A program made the position numbers and the translations under genes. From Nepenthes gracilis (lineage: Eukaryota > Streptophyta > Magnoliopsida > Caryophyllales > Nepenthaceae), in assembly GCA_033239525.1 (NCBI GenBank), contig BSYO01000013.1:5666501-5730500 (forward strand): a stretch of 64,000 bases of DNA. The letters run 5' to 3'. The stretch's first letter is position 1; every line of letters begins with the position of its first letter. Positions 1 to 12,600 of the stretch are shown piece after piece. Under the pieces are notes generated by a model. That model was given only the letters and a program-made list of their open reading frames with translations, searched no databases and had not been told where the DNA came from.

Positions 1-2235
1 GGGTTTGCATGCGGCTCAAATCACACAAAGAACTCACAACATACAATCATGATTTATGCGAATAACTTCTCAATTGCACAAGAATGATAATCATATAGGT
101 AGATTTATCAATCGACAGTGCATCTGGTTTTGGGATAGCTTTACGCATAAATCTTCTTCCTAACATGAAAATTCTATCGAAATTCAGCTAACTGGTTTAA
201 AATGCAACGTGCCTGGGTGTTCACGAAAAGAACCGGTAGTTCCTGTGTGCATAATAAGTTTGTTGAGAGAATTTGAGGCAAGCATAGAGTAAATGTCATG
301 ATCTAGGAACCCAATATATACAGGTCAAAAATAAAATTGATAACAATATTTTCATCAATCATAAAAACCCAACCCGGGTGTAACAATCATACACAAACAG
401 AACCCAACATGATAAAACCCGCACAAGATCTCATCATATATGAGCCCGGACAAATATAATACACGACCTGCTATCCACAATCGCAAGGGAGGTATTGAAC
501 ATAACAACTCATCAACATAATGATATAACTATAATATTTCTCATACAATGATCAGGGCCATCATCTGGCCATAAATAATAACCATAACACATCCTCGAGA
601 TAAAAAATATACCAAATATAACATCTCCACTAGCCAAAAAGGATATCCGAGATCGATCACGTCCGAGTTCCTGCAAGCGCATCCATACCACTAGTCTGAA
701 GGAATAAAATATGAAAACGTGAGCATAGAACTCAACAAGTATCATTATATAAAAACAATACTCATAAATCAGAAATAAGGATATCACATAGTAATCACGT
801 AAAACAAAACACAATGTCCGTGAAATCCCTGAAAATCGAGGAGATTTCTCGTACTAAATCATCGTCTGTATCAAATAGTCCCTCCAAGACATAATGGTAA
901 TAAATAACGATCCGATCAAAGACGATATCATATCATATGATTCGAGATCACATTACATAATCGCGACCGTCACCACATCTGTGTGGGACATAAACCATCG
1001 TCCGGATCTAAATCTTACAATGCAGAAATCGAATAAAGACCATCGGAACTAAAACATAAATCAAAATACATTCCGAGTTTATCACATATTTATACATATA
1101 AGACATTCCTATTGCCCAACTGTGGGCCAATCAGTGTATCTCACAATCATCATCCACCCAAATACATGTAGAACTACAAAAGTATGCACGGAATTGGAGA
1201 ACCAAAGATAAATAATACTAATTTGAGGAAGGGTTACCCTCGTCCGGTAACTATGGCTATATCGGCTGCGATTTAAGCCAGCAGCTCAAGGCTATCCATG
1301 TTCTCTATCTCCTATAGATTAGGAACTTGCTTACTATGTTTTACCACCCGTGACTTTGGGTGCAACCTCAAATTTTAGTTATATATTAGGACGTCTGAAT
1401 ATATTAGTTTTCCGTCAATTCCTTACGATGGTTCTCATTTAAATACACAGTGGGGTAGACCAGCTACTAAATGTCTCAATCTTCCTTCCAGCGGAAGTGG
1501 CCATACCATATACGTTCCTGTTGGGACTAAACCTTTCCGTCAGGAACGGTACCAATAACTCGTACCTCGGATCACAAATAACGACCCATCGGGTCTCGGA
1601 CTACCATAGTCCCGTAGTGATCCCGCCCCCGGCAGTATGCATGATCAATACAAGGCCTGGTTCATGGTTCCACAATATACGAATATACAAATATACATAT
1701 ATATACTGTCCGGTGTCCGAAAACCCTCTAAATCATAAATACTAGTGTAAAACCACCGCACGATCAATAAAACATACATGCATGTACACAATTTAATAAA
1801 TTTGGGGTATATAAAAATACATGCATGTTAGTAAAATCTCTCACAGCGATCAAAATATATCAGAAATTAAATCAGACCAAGAATATGGTTAGAAGATACT
1901 TGCATCGATTTTATACTCTAAGATCTGAAGAAAGGACATCCCGAAGCACCAAATTGGGCCTTTCTTTCTCCTACCTCACGCGCGCTTGCGCGCTGCCCTT
2001 CCTCTCTCCTCTGTGCACGGCCACCACGCCGCTGCCGCCGCCGTCTCAGCCGGCGACCACTGCGGCCTCACCCGCCACCGCCATGGTCGCCACCGATCTC
2101 TCTCTCCTCTCCCTTCTCCTTTTCCGCCTGCGAAAAACCAAAAATAATAATAAATATTAAAATAATTCAGATGGGATCCGAAATATTATAGTAAAAGACT
2201 AGCAAGAAAGATTAACAAGGAAGATTTTGATAATG
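1..2235. other. Non-coding, repeat-like region
   Basis: I see no coding exon here. The sequence is of medium GC for this window and has a strongly CG-rich, pyrimidine-rich stretch at about 1975-2130. Its texture (GC-rich islands with short TCGGACC-type words, then CT-rich and AT-rich tracts) resembles decayed LTR-retrotransposon sequence more than single-copy intergenic DNA. That is an impression only; no LTR pair, primer-binding site or protein domain could be identified. Short open frames exist but show no domain. Confidence 0.3.
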
Positions 2236-2375
2236 AGAAATGTTTCTAGACACCATTGGGATACCCTAAGATGATGCATTATCCAACCATCTATCTATTT
2301 TTTTGTGTGTCTGTTAGTATAAATGGACAGATGAGATACAATGTTATCCAAGGATGTCTCCCTAATACCACTCTT
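2236..2375 (+). mobile_element. Small MITE-like repeat, copy 1
   Basis: This block shares an ordered series of short matches with the reverse complement of about 5138-5292: TAGACAC near one edge, a central ATCCAACCAT, and a GTC(A/T)CCCTAATA-type edge on the other side. Two small copies in opposite orientation with weakly similar ends fit a short non-autonomous DNA transposon. Edges and target-site duplication are not resolved, so the class is unknown. Confidence 0.35.
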
Positions 2376-2571
2376 TTGATAACAATAATTCATCTACATG
2401 TAGTTCGTTTGGATTGTAAATTCAGAACTCTAGTGTAGAGATTCCCCAGAAACAAAAACACACACACAACTGGCACAACAAAAATAAACCCACGAATCTC
2501 CCGTCAATCATTGACTACTAAATATTGTGAGAGCATAAGAAATAAAATTATGCATCCAAACACATATAAGT

Positions 2572-2736
2572 TGTATGGAAAATTTTAAGTGGAAAACTCT
2601 TCCTAATTAATGAAAAAATTACAGGACGATTTCTAAAAAAATATACTATAATAGTATCCGATTATAAATATAACTCCCTCCATTATAACCCGAGTGAGTA
2701 ACCGTTAGAAAACAACGCCAAATACCTAGTAATTCA
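2572..2736 (+). repeat. 165-bp direct repeat, copy 1 (LTR-like fragment)
   Basis: This segment is repeated at 3241-3404 with most positions matching. It contains the core GTGGAAAACTCTTCC followed by an A-rich stretch and TTACAGGAC. The same core occurs near 34397, 49325 and 56098, so it marks a dispersed, LTR-like family. The copy extends into sequence ending with CT-rich tracts (2870-2900), as the other LTR-like loci do. Confidence 0.5.
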
Positions 2737-3240
2737 CTAAAAACAACTATACCAACAAAAATAAGTAACCAAATTGTAATATATCCTAGAAACAATATTA
2801 GAGTAATATATTTAACATTGGCGAATAATGAAACTCAAATAGGATTACAACCGAATGCCAAAAATCTCCTATTCTTTCTTTTCTCACTTCTCTTTCTTCA
2901 TATGGCACTCCTCTATATTGAAAATGATTTTTCAGAAGTCCTAAAAATCAGATCAAGACCTTGCGTATACCATGTGGCTGCTTAAGCGGCTATCTCGCGG
3001 TCACCATTAAAGAATCCTTCCAATTTTGGCACTTAAGTGGCCAACTCGTGATCCTCTTGTGGATGATTATTGAAAAACCTTTTAGTCTCGGCGCTTAAAC
3101 CGCCTGCTTGTAACCTTCTTGCGGAACCACCTGCAAAACTTTTTGCGCAAGCAAACATCATGAGAACACTGAGCGACCTTTAGTAAATAGCATTACTTAA
3201 GTGAACATCGTGCGAACATTATGTAACCCTCCAAATGAGC

Positions 3241-3404
3241 TGTATGGAAAATTTTAAGCGAAAAACTCTTCCCAATCAATGAAAAAATTACAGGACAATT
3301 CTTGAAAAAGTATACTATAATAGTATCTAATTATAAATATAACTCCCTCCACTACAACCCAAGTGAGTAACCGATTGAAAATAGCACCAAATACCTAGTA
3401 ACTC
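3241..3404 (+). repeat. 165-bp direct repeat, copy 2 (truncated)
   Basis: Second copy of the 2572-2736 block, same orientation, 669 bp downstream. Homology stops abruptly at a run of about 15 adenines (3405-3419). The two copies could be remnants of the LTRs of one very short element, or separate insertions of the same family; the sequence does not decide. Confidence 0.5.
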
Positions 3405-3419
3405 AAAAAAAAAAAAAAA

Positions 3420-6250
3420 CTATAGAATTTAGCAAAAACTATAGTATGGATTCAAATAAGTCATTAAAGTTTTATTCCCGATTATTAAATTGTGAAATAA
3501 TACAATAATTTGACAATCCATAAAATGATTTAAGTCTCATAGTGCTTTGCACATAACTCCCCATTCACTTCATAATCCATCTGGGGTTTATGCAAACCAC
3601 CAGAAGAATGGCCTAGGCCAGAGTCAGAACTGAGAATCATAACAAAATTGGCTGATTAGTAGTGAAGTTTCTGACAGCTATAGAAAACAAAGATCCAAAA
3701 GCATGCTAAAACATCAGCACATAATATCGGTAAACTGCAAGCTTAAACTCACTGAGAATTGGGGACAACCAAAAAAATTGAAGACTGTTAAAAGGTCAAA
3801 AGTGGTATTGTCAACCTTCCTTCCTTCCAGTTACAAGAAGAAGATAAAGTTGGTAGAGTCAAAGACCAAACCAAGCAAGATTATATTAAGCCTTTGCCCA
3901 TTAAGTGGGCTTTGATACTCAGATTCTTTGCCACTGATAAACTATTTAGTAAGCCATTTGGTATAATCAAAGGACACATACCCAAAAAAGAGATGTGCAC
4001 GGTTACAAAGTTCACCAAGCCATCAGTTGTCAATTCAAATTTGTCCATAGAATTTAGCAAAATGACTTCGCAAAGTGTATAAAGGAGAACTGTTGAGCTA
4101 TAGCAGTGAACTACAAATAATATGCAGGAAGAATTCCAAAGGCTCGAATGGGCTGTACTTGACTATAGCTAGAGAGAACATCAAAGATGCCTCATTGAGA
4201 AATATAACCAGCAATGTTAGCAGCACACTTCGTGTACACAGTAAATTCTGACTAGACCTACAAGACTACTGATGTGCCGTCAGGGCAGCGAAAGAAAGAC
4301 AGATAGTGATTTAGATTTATAAATCAAACACAAAACTCATGCAGAAAGGATATATTGACTGTGGAATCACCACAAATGAGAATATATAGTCTGAAAAGAA
4401 CTTTGTGCATAAGCATAGCCGAATATGTACCATACCTTTGCATGGTATCTAAAGTAGGAAGCGTGTATTTTGGGATAAATTCTGTGTTTTAGGTTCAATA
4501 GTGCTATGGATGTTGATGCATTCTACCGTGACATCCCTGTTCCCCAGCCATTAAAACAGAATGGGGCTGAGGCCACACAAATGCTTAAAGAAGTCTCATG
4601 CTTGCACTCTGAATTGATTAAAACGAGCTGTTGCTGAAGGGTTGCCGTGTTCTTGGATTCTGAAAATGTCCAATCATAAAACTTTCTCGAAAACAAGATC
4701 AATTCTGTCGTCTTTAGCCAATAAATCATCTTTCCTGAATACATACTAAAAAAAAGCCCATCAAACATCACAAAATATCACATATTCAATGGCAGCACTT
4801 CATTTTGGGAAGGAGAGGAAGAAGAAGTCACACAAACAGCCCTGTATAAGCAAGCGAAAAGGGATAAATGAAGAGACTTCCAAAACTATAGACGCACAAG
4901 AAGCAAACAAATAGACATTGAGGTGTGAAAGTAATACAATGAAACAGGTAAAATACAGACAGAGACATTAAGTTTTCATTGAGTTCTCAATTATTTTCCA
5001 TAGTTCTGATGGGCTTATTAAATATATTCAAGGCCATGTTCCATGCAGTCCCCCGAGACAGTTAAGATCGAGACAGTTCTACTGATAGCAGCCAAGATGT
5101 AACAAAAAATCGAAAATCAAAATTTTTTTAAGTGGTCATATTAGGGTGACACCCTTTGGACACTCAAGGGTGACGTACACTCAAAGGGTGACATGACATA
5201 ACATTTATCCACATTAACAAACTTGTATAAGAATGGATGGTTGGATGAGAAATCGCATTACCTTAGTGTCTACTGTGTGTCTCCAAAACTTTTTTCAGAA
5301 AAAGAATCAATCTTGTTATTTGGAACTACAATTGTAGAAATTAAGGACATGGGCTAGCTCGATCCCACCCCTGGCAAGGCCTGGAAGCGGAGTGGCATCA
5401 TAAAACTTGCAACTATGAAATAGAGAAAAATCATGGTGAAATTTTCTAGCAAAGCTTTTACCAGTTACACGAGCTCAAAGACAAATTTAGACCCAATAAA
5501 AATCAGACCATCCATCTGGCCCGAATTTTTATAAGATATGGTTAAGGAATGTAAGTAATATAGACGAGAAAGGAAAAATAATGCCCCATTTATGAAAATA
5601 GCCCCAGAATGACAATGATTTTCTTGTAGATATAATTTTTTATCTAAATATTATACTTTTTTGAAGATTTTATATTTTCACATATTTTTCATGTAAATTT
5701 GTATTTTCTAAAATAAAAAGTGTGTATATCTTAGACGGACATGGTTATAGTTTTTCCCAGATATTTGAGCCTAATCCTGTACATTCCTGACTTAACGACC
5801 ATAATTTCTTCTCTCAGTCCAATTCAAACCCGAATTTGATCGGTTATACAACAAATGTAAACATGATCAAAAAATAGGTTAGCAGCAATTCCTTAATACT
5901 AGTACCTACAAACAAAAACACAATAAGGGTCTCCGCCATCATCGAATTTCCAGCTTGGATCAGAAATCGATTAGACTTAATTCAGATCATTCATCAAATC
6001 ATAGGAAGGCACTATTGATTTGAGCAATGAAAAAGCAAATCATGATCTTTTTCCTGTTACAAGATCAGAGAAATTTCATGGAAATTTGAGAAGATAGAAA
6101 ACGAAGTAAAAGAGCAGGTAACCAGTCGCCGCAAGGTCGTGAAGCTGTATTTGCAGACGACGCTACGGTTGTATTCTTCAAACGGCTCAGTCTCCGATGT
6201 CAAATCGCCGGAAACGCAATGGACTTTCCGACTACCATAAATTCCTTTTA
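3420..6250. other. Intergenic region without a supported gene
   Basis: No exon could be supported. The right end (6120-6240) is GC-richer and, read on the minus strand, has an open frame with reasonable codon composition but no ATG in frame, so it could be the 5' exon of a transcript running toward lower coordinates. The following 2.7 kb shows no second exon I can defend. An alternative is single-copy regulatory or intergenic DNA. Confidence 0.25.
5138..5292 (-). mobile_element. Small MITE-like repeat, copy 2
   Basis: Reverse-complement counterpart of the block at 2236-2375. The left edge carries GGGTGACA(C)CC words repeated three times within 60 bp, suggesting local duplication inside the element. 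The shared order of words supports common origin, but the copies are too diverged for boundaries to be fixed by eye. Confidence 0.35.
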
Positions 6251-6283
6251 CATTTTTTTAATAAAAGCTCATATTTATCCCAA

Positions 6284-6314
<31 letters not shown>

Positions 6315-9134
6315 AAAATATATTTTTTGAAAAATAAATCTCTTACTACATCTAATTTACTATTTTAAGATAAAAATATTTTATTTATTAACTTTTTAAA
6401 AATGTTATTTTAAACTTTAACTTTATACTAAATATAAGCCTTTTAAAAAAAAAATTACAGAAATATAAAATTTATTTTACAAAGTTACTGAGATTTGGCA
6501 CACTGAATTTGATAAACATACCTGAATATTGAATCTGATAACTTAGCTATGACCTTCTTCCAATGTTTCAAAATAAATAAATCATTTTTTTTGATCTTAT
6601 ATTATATTTCATTTACGAGTTTTTTTTTCCTTTTTTGTCAGAAAAATTTTATTGAATTGATAATTATCAAAATATGTTCTAAAAATATTTTTACGAGGGT
6701 TAAATGTGTCTAGTAATAGATAGATGATCAAAACTAATATAAATACCAAGTATAAGTGAGGGATCTATCTTAGTGCATTAAGGGATTGCGAAAAGAACAT
6801 AATCAATACATTCAAAAATTTATAAATAAGAAATATTTTTTGGCTGATCAAATATAAGTTATAATAAAAAAATATTTATAATATTACTCCAAACCAAACA
6901 TATAATGTAACATCACAAATGACAGACGTTTAATAAGCCATAAACTTTTGAGTCTCAAGTTGTCTATTCAATATTAATTTTAATGAAAAAATAATTATTA
7001 AAAGGAGAAAAAATCATCAATTTCTTGAGTTTTATCATGAAATTTTAAGTGTCAAGTGTTATTTTTAGAGGAAAAAGACAAACATATGAGTGATGCTACT
7101 GCTTCAGGGAGACTAAAATATCTAACTATTGATGTTCAAACAAATTTGAAAAAAAAATAAATGATATTTTTTACAAAACTTTTTATCAGTTCGCGAAGTG
7201 GAGGTGTTTTGGAGTTAATTTATTAATTTACTTTGTTTCAGCGTACAAATTTAGAAAATCAAATTGTTCGTTCAATACAATAATAATGTAATTTTTTTTT
7301 ATGGTTTGATTTTGAATGTCGTTTTTGAAATCAACGGTAATTTAAATCAATGAAAGTCTAAGTATAGCCTAAAAATAAAGAAAATATTTAAAAAAGATAA
7401 CAATCATTTATTATTTATAAAAATAATTTTATTATCCATTTGATGTCATGTATTCAAATGTAGCCGTTCGGATTTGATACCTGGTTGGCTGCATGTTTTG
7501 GGATAGGAAGCCGCTGTATTAGTGCCTCAATATATGATATTTTATCCGTAACATATTCTCTTGGTAACCTTTTCTTTTAGAGACAGTGATCATTTTTTCA
7601 TTATAGCAAATGGGTCAAATCTGAATTTTTTTTTGTTTGTTTTAAGTGTACACCATGTAAAATTTTTTTGAGCTGGTGTTGAAGTATTTTATTGACTTGA
7701 TCTTTATTTTGTGTCTGATATGATTTCAGCTCCTAGGCCAAAATAAAGACAAGGGGCTTCTTGGGCCAATCGCTCCATGGATGGAGATTCAATATGGACC
7801 AGCACCCACCAACCAATAAAAAAAAAAGGACAAACATTTTATTTGTTTAAATCCAAAAATGGAAGTTATGCTTGATCTAAATATTCAGAATTCTCAATGC
7901 TCCCATTCAAATGAAAGCATAAATATTGAATAAAATATTTATTCATATCCCATATTTCTCCTATTTTTTTGGGCCGGCCCATTTCGGCCATCGCCATCAA
8001 TATTATTAATATTGATGGTTAATTTAAAATTTTATATGATATTTCCAATAAAGCGTATCTCATTTTTAGGTTGTTTTCGTCAAATATATTCAAAATATTA
8101 TATTATTTTATAATATTAGTCAATTATTAAAATTATAATAATATTATATATTTTAATAATCAATTAAATTTAACCGTATATTTAAAAATACATTATATAT
8201 TTTAATAATCAGTTACACTAGATATAAAATTTCTACGTCAGAAAATGCTTATTTCATATTTTAGAAAATAATCTTCTGAATATAATTTACATTTTTCAAA
8301 ATTAATTTTCAGATTCTGTTTTAAAATTTTCTAAATTAAAACTTACTAAAAAGAATTTATTTATATCCTACCCGTGATTTTTGTGGACCACATAGATGTT
8401 ATCAAAGGTTCTATGATAATTTTCATGAAATTTGACTTCGGACCAAATTTAAACAACAAATCACGACAGTCAAATCAAGTTAGATTTGATTAAATGTAAT
8501 TATTTGACCAAAATTATAATCTTATCTATTTATAATTATAAAAAAAAAAAGAATAATAATAATTAGTTGCTTTCATTTGCTGAGCCAGTAGTGCTAGTAT
8601 TAATAAGTTCTAAGGTATTATTCTGTCTTCAAATAAATCAGTCTGACTGTCTTTCTTTCCAGTCTTTTCTATCTCAACTGTTCCTAGTGTCCGTACAATT
8701 TTTTCCCCGTAGGTATTTGATGTTAGGTGAGCCTTTTTTGTAGCCGTCTTAGGCCCCATAAAAGTTGCCTTTTTAAGCTACTGGGCACAGGCTCGAGGCT
8801 AAGCAGCAGATGACATATAGTATTGTCCCATGTCTTGACTAGCTTAGCAATAATAGCACCTTATCACTTCACCAGGGCAAAACTTCCATAAACTAAACAG
8901 AATCAACTGTATAAATCTATTTCAGCAATTCTACTCAATTTATTTTAATACCTGATGAAAATAAAAAAGAACTTCAAAGTATTTCTTCATCGATCTACCT
9001 CTTTTTTTCTTTCATCTAACAGCAATTAACTTATATTTTCCAATATGCTCGGGCGTCATTCCTTCATTTTGTCCTCCACAAATACAGCTTCTAAAAATTT
9101 ACCTATATATATTATCTTCTAAACTGACACAAGC
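6251..9134. other. AT-rich intergenic DNA
   Basis: Very AT-rich, with A and T homopolymer tracts and short (AT)n runs near 6283-6300. I see no gene, no clear repeat family and no RNA gene. The last part (from about 8600) is less AT-biased and leads into the downstream flank of the minus-strand eIFiso4G gene. Confidence 0.5.
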
Positions 9135-9674
9135 TTGACTCGCCAAATCTTAGAGTTAAACCGTAAGGAGGCAAATATTCCAGAAATTAAACTAGATGCA
9201 AAGATAAGCAACAGTAGAAGTGACATGACAGTGACAAAGCGCATCCATAAGCTAGCCCCAACAGTAAAGAAACAACATTTGACTCATCTGGGAAGCGTTT
9301 TAACATCAATTGAAAGAACACTAATCGAGTAGAAAAGAAGTAGCTGGGTCCTTTTAAGGCGACATTTATCTAAAGCAACATTACAAATTTCACCATGCTT
9401 CAGAGCAAAATCCATGGCATTATGCTTAAAACTTCGCTTTCAAGGGGGAAAAATAGAAATCAATACTGTGACACCTAGGAGAAAATATACAAAGTCAGAT
9501 AAAAATCACCTGTTCTTCACAGCTCCAACTGTCACATGTCGTAAAAAACTGGTAGTTCCCTCAATACCGGGAGGATATGTGATAAAAACACGAGATGAAA
9601 ATAACAACGGGATTGTCGAAAATGTGGCAGAACATAACACTTGAAACGACTCGGGGCAAGGAAACATCTGCAAA
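9135..9674 (-). other. Probable 3' UTR and downstream flank of eIFiso4G
   Basis: Sequence directly downstream of the minus-strand eIFiso4G stop codon. It is unique in the window and less AT-rich than the flank beyond it, which fits a 3' UTR. No polyadenylation site can be placed with confidence. Confidence 0.35.
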
Positions 9675-12600
9675 CTATAGAAGGCACCTGCAGGCCTCAA
9701 AATCGGATGCTTGTGCTTCCAACAGCCTTTGCCCAGCGGGGTTGGATGTCACGACTCTTGTTGCAGCGTTGAATATAGCTTTCCTGAACCCATCATCTTC
9801 CACCTTTGTCAGGACCTCCTTGATGACATTGAAGTCAACAAAGCCTGTCAAAACTAATTTCCCCATGATCTCCCCAAAGTTATTTGGTGCCTTGGGTAGA
9901 TCAATGCCAATATCATACAGCATCGAAGCATACAGCAGGAATCCAGTTGCTACATCGCTAGCCATAAGAACCTTCTTTTCAGACAAATACTCCAGGAGCT
10001 TTGTCACCGGCACGACACAAGGCGGACTTTTCTCAAGTGCGAGAGAAATTGCTTCCTTCACGATTTCTTGGTGGAAAGATGGGGATTTGAGTTCCTCGAT
10101 ACACTGTAATGCCTCATCCAAGAGCTGGATGCTAAAGTATTCCTCCAAGATAGAGACTGTTTTCCTTCGAAGTTCATTTGGATTCATAGTTGCTGATGGG
10201 AGAACAGGACTTTCTCGAGTGGGTCCCACAGTCGGGGATGGAGAAGGCTTACTCTTTGCATGCATTTGACCTATAGGCTCCATAGTGGTACCAAAGCTGG
10301 GTGTTGGGTGGGAAAGGGCACCACTGCCCTGTAGTAGGGCACTAGTTTTACCACTAATGAGGCCAGCAGTTCCCTGAGGTAAATATTTTGAGTTCATTTG
10401 TGTTGGTTTCCCAGTCAAAGGCGACTGAAAACGTCCCACAGCTGGTTGACTGGCTGATAGATCACCCTTTGGCATTGAACGGCTCCTGGGAACCTCCCAA
10501 TTGTCTGTGTCAATTCCAGGCATGCCAGGCATCTTCCTGGTGGCAGGCATTCCGGGCATCATACCCCCAGCGCCGGGTCGGTTGACTGGATAGCCATCCG
10601 GGCTATTATTTCCCTGAGCACCAGAAAGAATGCCTCGAGGGTTTCGAATGCTAGCAGCAGCACCTGGGCGCAGCCCAAGATTTTTTTCTGCCTCAGAATG
10701 AATTTCGGTGATGGTTTTGGCTTTGACCTGTGCCATCGAAGGAAAGAATTGTTTGTTGTATAATGCTATAAATACAACAGAGTTAATTTAATTTTCAAAA
10801 GAATAGTACAAATGACAGTAAAACCTCTTCTCGCCTTGGCACCCAGTGGTTTGCCCGCAGATCAAGAACGTCACGGATCATGAACTTCAGACGAGGGGCC
10901 AGCTGCGGGTTTGTGGTTAGCTCCTTCAATCGGTTGAAGTAAACATCATATAAACGCCTTGACATTGGATCCTCATCAAGCAGCTTACCAATGGTACTGA
11001 AGAACTGACATACAGCCTCAACATTGTCCTCAACGGGGCAATTCTTATTATCATGCCCTAGCAGTTCCTGTGAAAGAATTCAAATGATGCCAAGGCAATC
11101 CATGCGTAATTAAACAATCTATACTAAGTTTTCTTACAGCAGAAAAATGGATCCATAAGGACATTGATAAAGGACCTGAACAATATGATGCACGATTTTT
11201 TTAGGCACCATCTTCTGCTTCAAAAGCTCCCCAATGAGACGGATGTTCCCAAGAGTGCGGAGCTTGAACAGTCTTTCTTTATCCCTTCGCTCCAACTCTT
11301 GGTCACGGCCAGTCATCTGTCTCACTTCAGCCCTTAATTTGTCGTCACCTTCAAATGCCTCTTGGCAGGTGTTCAAGAGAATTCGCTTGAAAGTGATTTC
11401 TTTACCACCAGATTCCTCGGGCGGGAATGGAAGAAGCTTTTCATTGAGGTCAGAACACAGTAGAGCATACATGGGGCAAAATGTCGGTTCAAGAACCGCT
11501 TTATCAAATAGTAGTTTAATCACTTCCTGAATTACAAGCAAAAATACTTCAGTCTCAGTGACAATTGCCAATAATTACAGTCAACAAAAATATGATGTAA
11601 AAAGAAAAAACCTTCAGGATCTCAGCTGATGTGATACCAGCATCAATAAGCTGGCCCTTCAGGAGATCAAATTTCTCCGGAGTAAGCTTGTTCAGTATAC
11701 TGCAAATCGCAATGATACATAGTGAACATTTCAATTTTAATATAGTATATACAAACCAACTAGGACACAATGATCTTTGTCCTAAAAATCAGTGTTCATT
11801 TGCTATCAACAACAGTGGAATTCTGAATATGTAGGAAAGATGCAACCAGTAACTATAGCCTTTCAGACAGCAAATTTAAGTGGCGTTGCAAGGCCACTTG
11901 CCCAGACATAAACATATTACTACAATTAGAAGTCCACCAGGGAAAAAAGATCAAACTGTCCTAAAAATCAGTTTATATTTGTTATCAACAGTTGTGGAAT
12001 TTTGAATATGTAGGACAGATACCACCTGTAACAGTAACCTTTCCAACAGCCAAATTAAGTGGCGCGATAAGACCACTTCTGCAAACATAGTTTCATAGGA
12101 CAAGTTAAATAAGATTCCCTTGCTTTGCGTCTTTCATTGTATCTCATGCACCTTATAAATAGATATAATTACACTGATGCAAAACACATCATTATGATGT
12201 CCCTCCGTTATCTTTGGCCCAGTAAAAAAATAGGTAAAAAACACATCATTATGATGTACGCTATAACATCTACTATCTTTCAACAAAGCCAGCTTGTATG
12301 AGTCACATTTTCAAGACTTCCTTCCATAGAGACCAAAAAAACTGCAGCAGGACTCAACAGGTGACTAGCAAGTCATAGAAAATTATTTGAAAGCCAAGCA
12401 AAAGATTACCCTTTCACAGTCTTCAACACCTGTTCCTTCTCGGAAAGACCACCCCTTTGAAGTGACCATGGCACCTCAGCCTTGATTAGAGCAGGAGTTG
12501 GACCCCCCTAATTGAGATGAAAATACAGAGATGAAATGCCATTGAAACTATAGTTATGGGCACCCACAAAGAATACAAAGAGTCTGAAGTGCTTTGTATA

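Noticed and set aside
512..814. 100-codon minus-strand open frame near the window start
   Set aside because: Composition is non-coding-like (Y/F/I-rich), with no domain and no splice or homology support.
4523..4771. 82-codon minus-strand open frame
   Set aside because: No recognisable domain or neighbouring exon; kept only as unannotated intergenic sequence.
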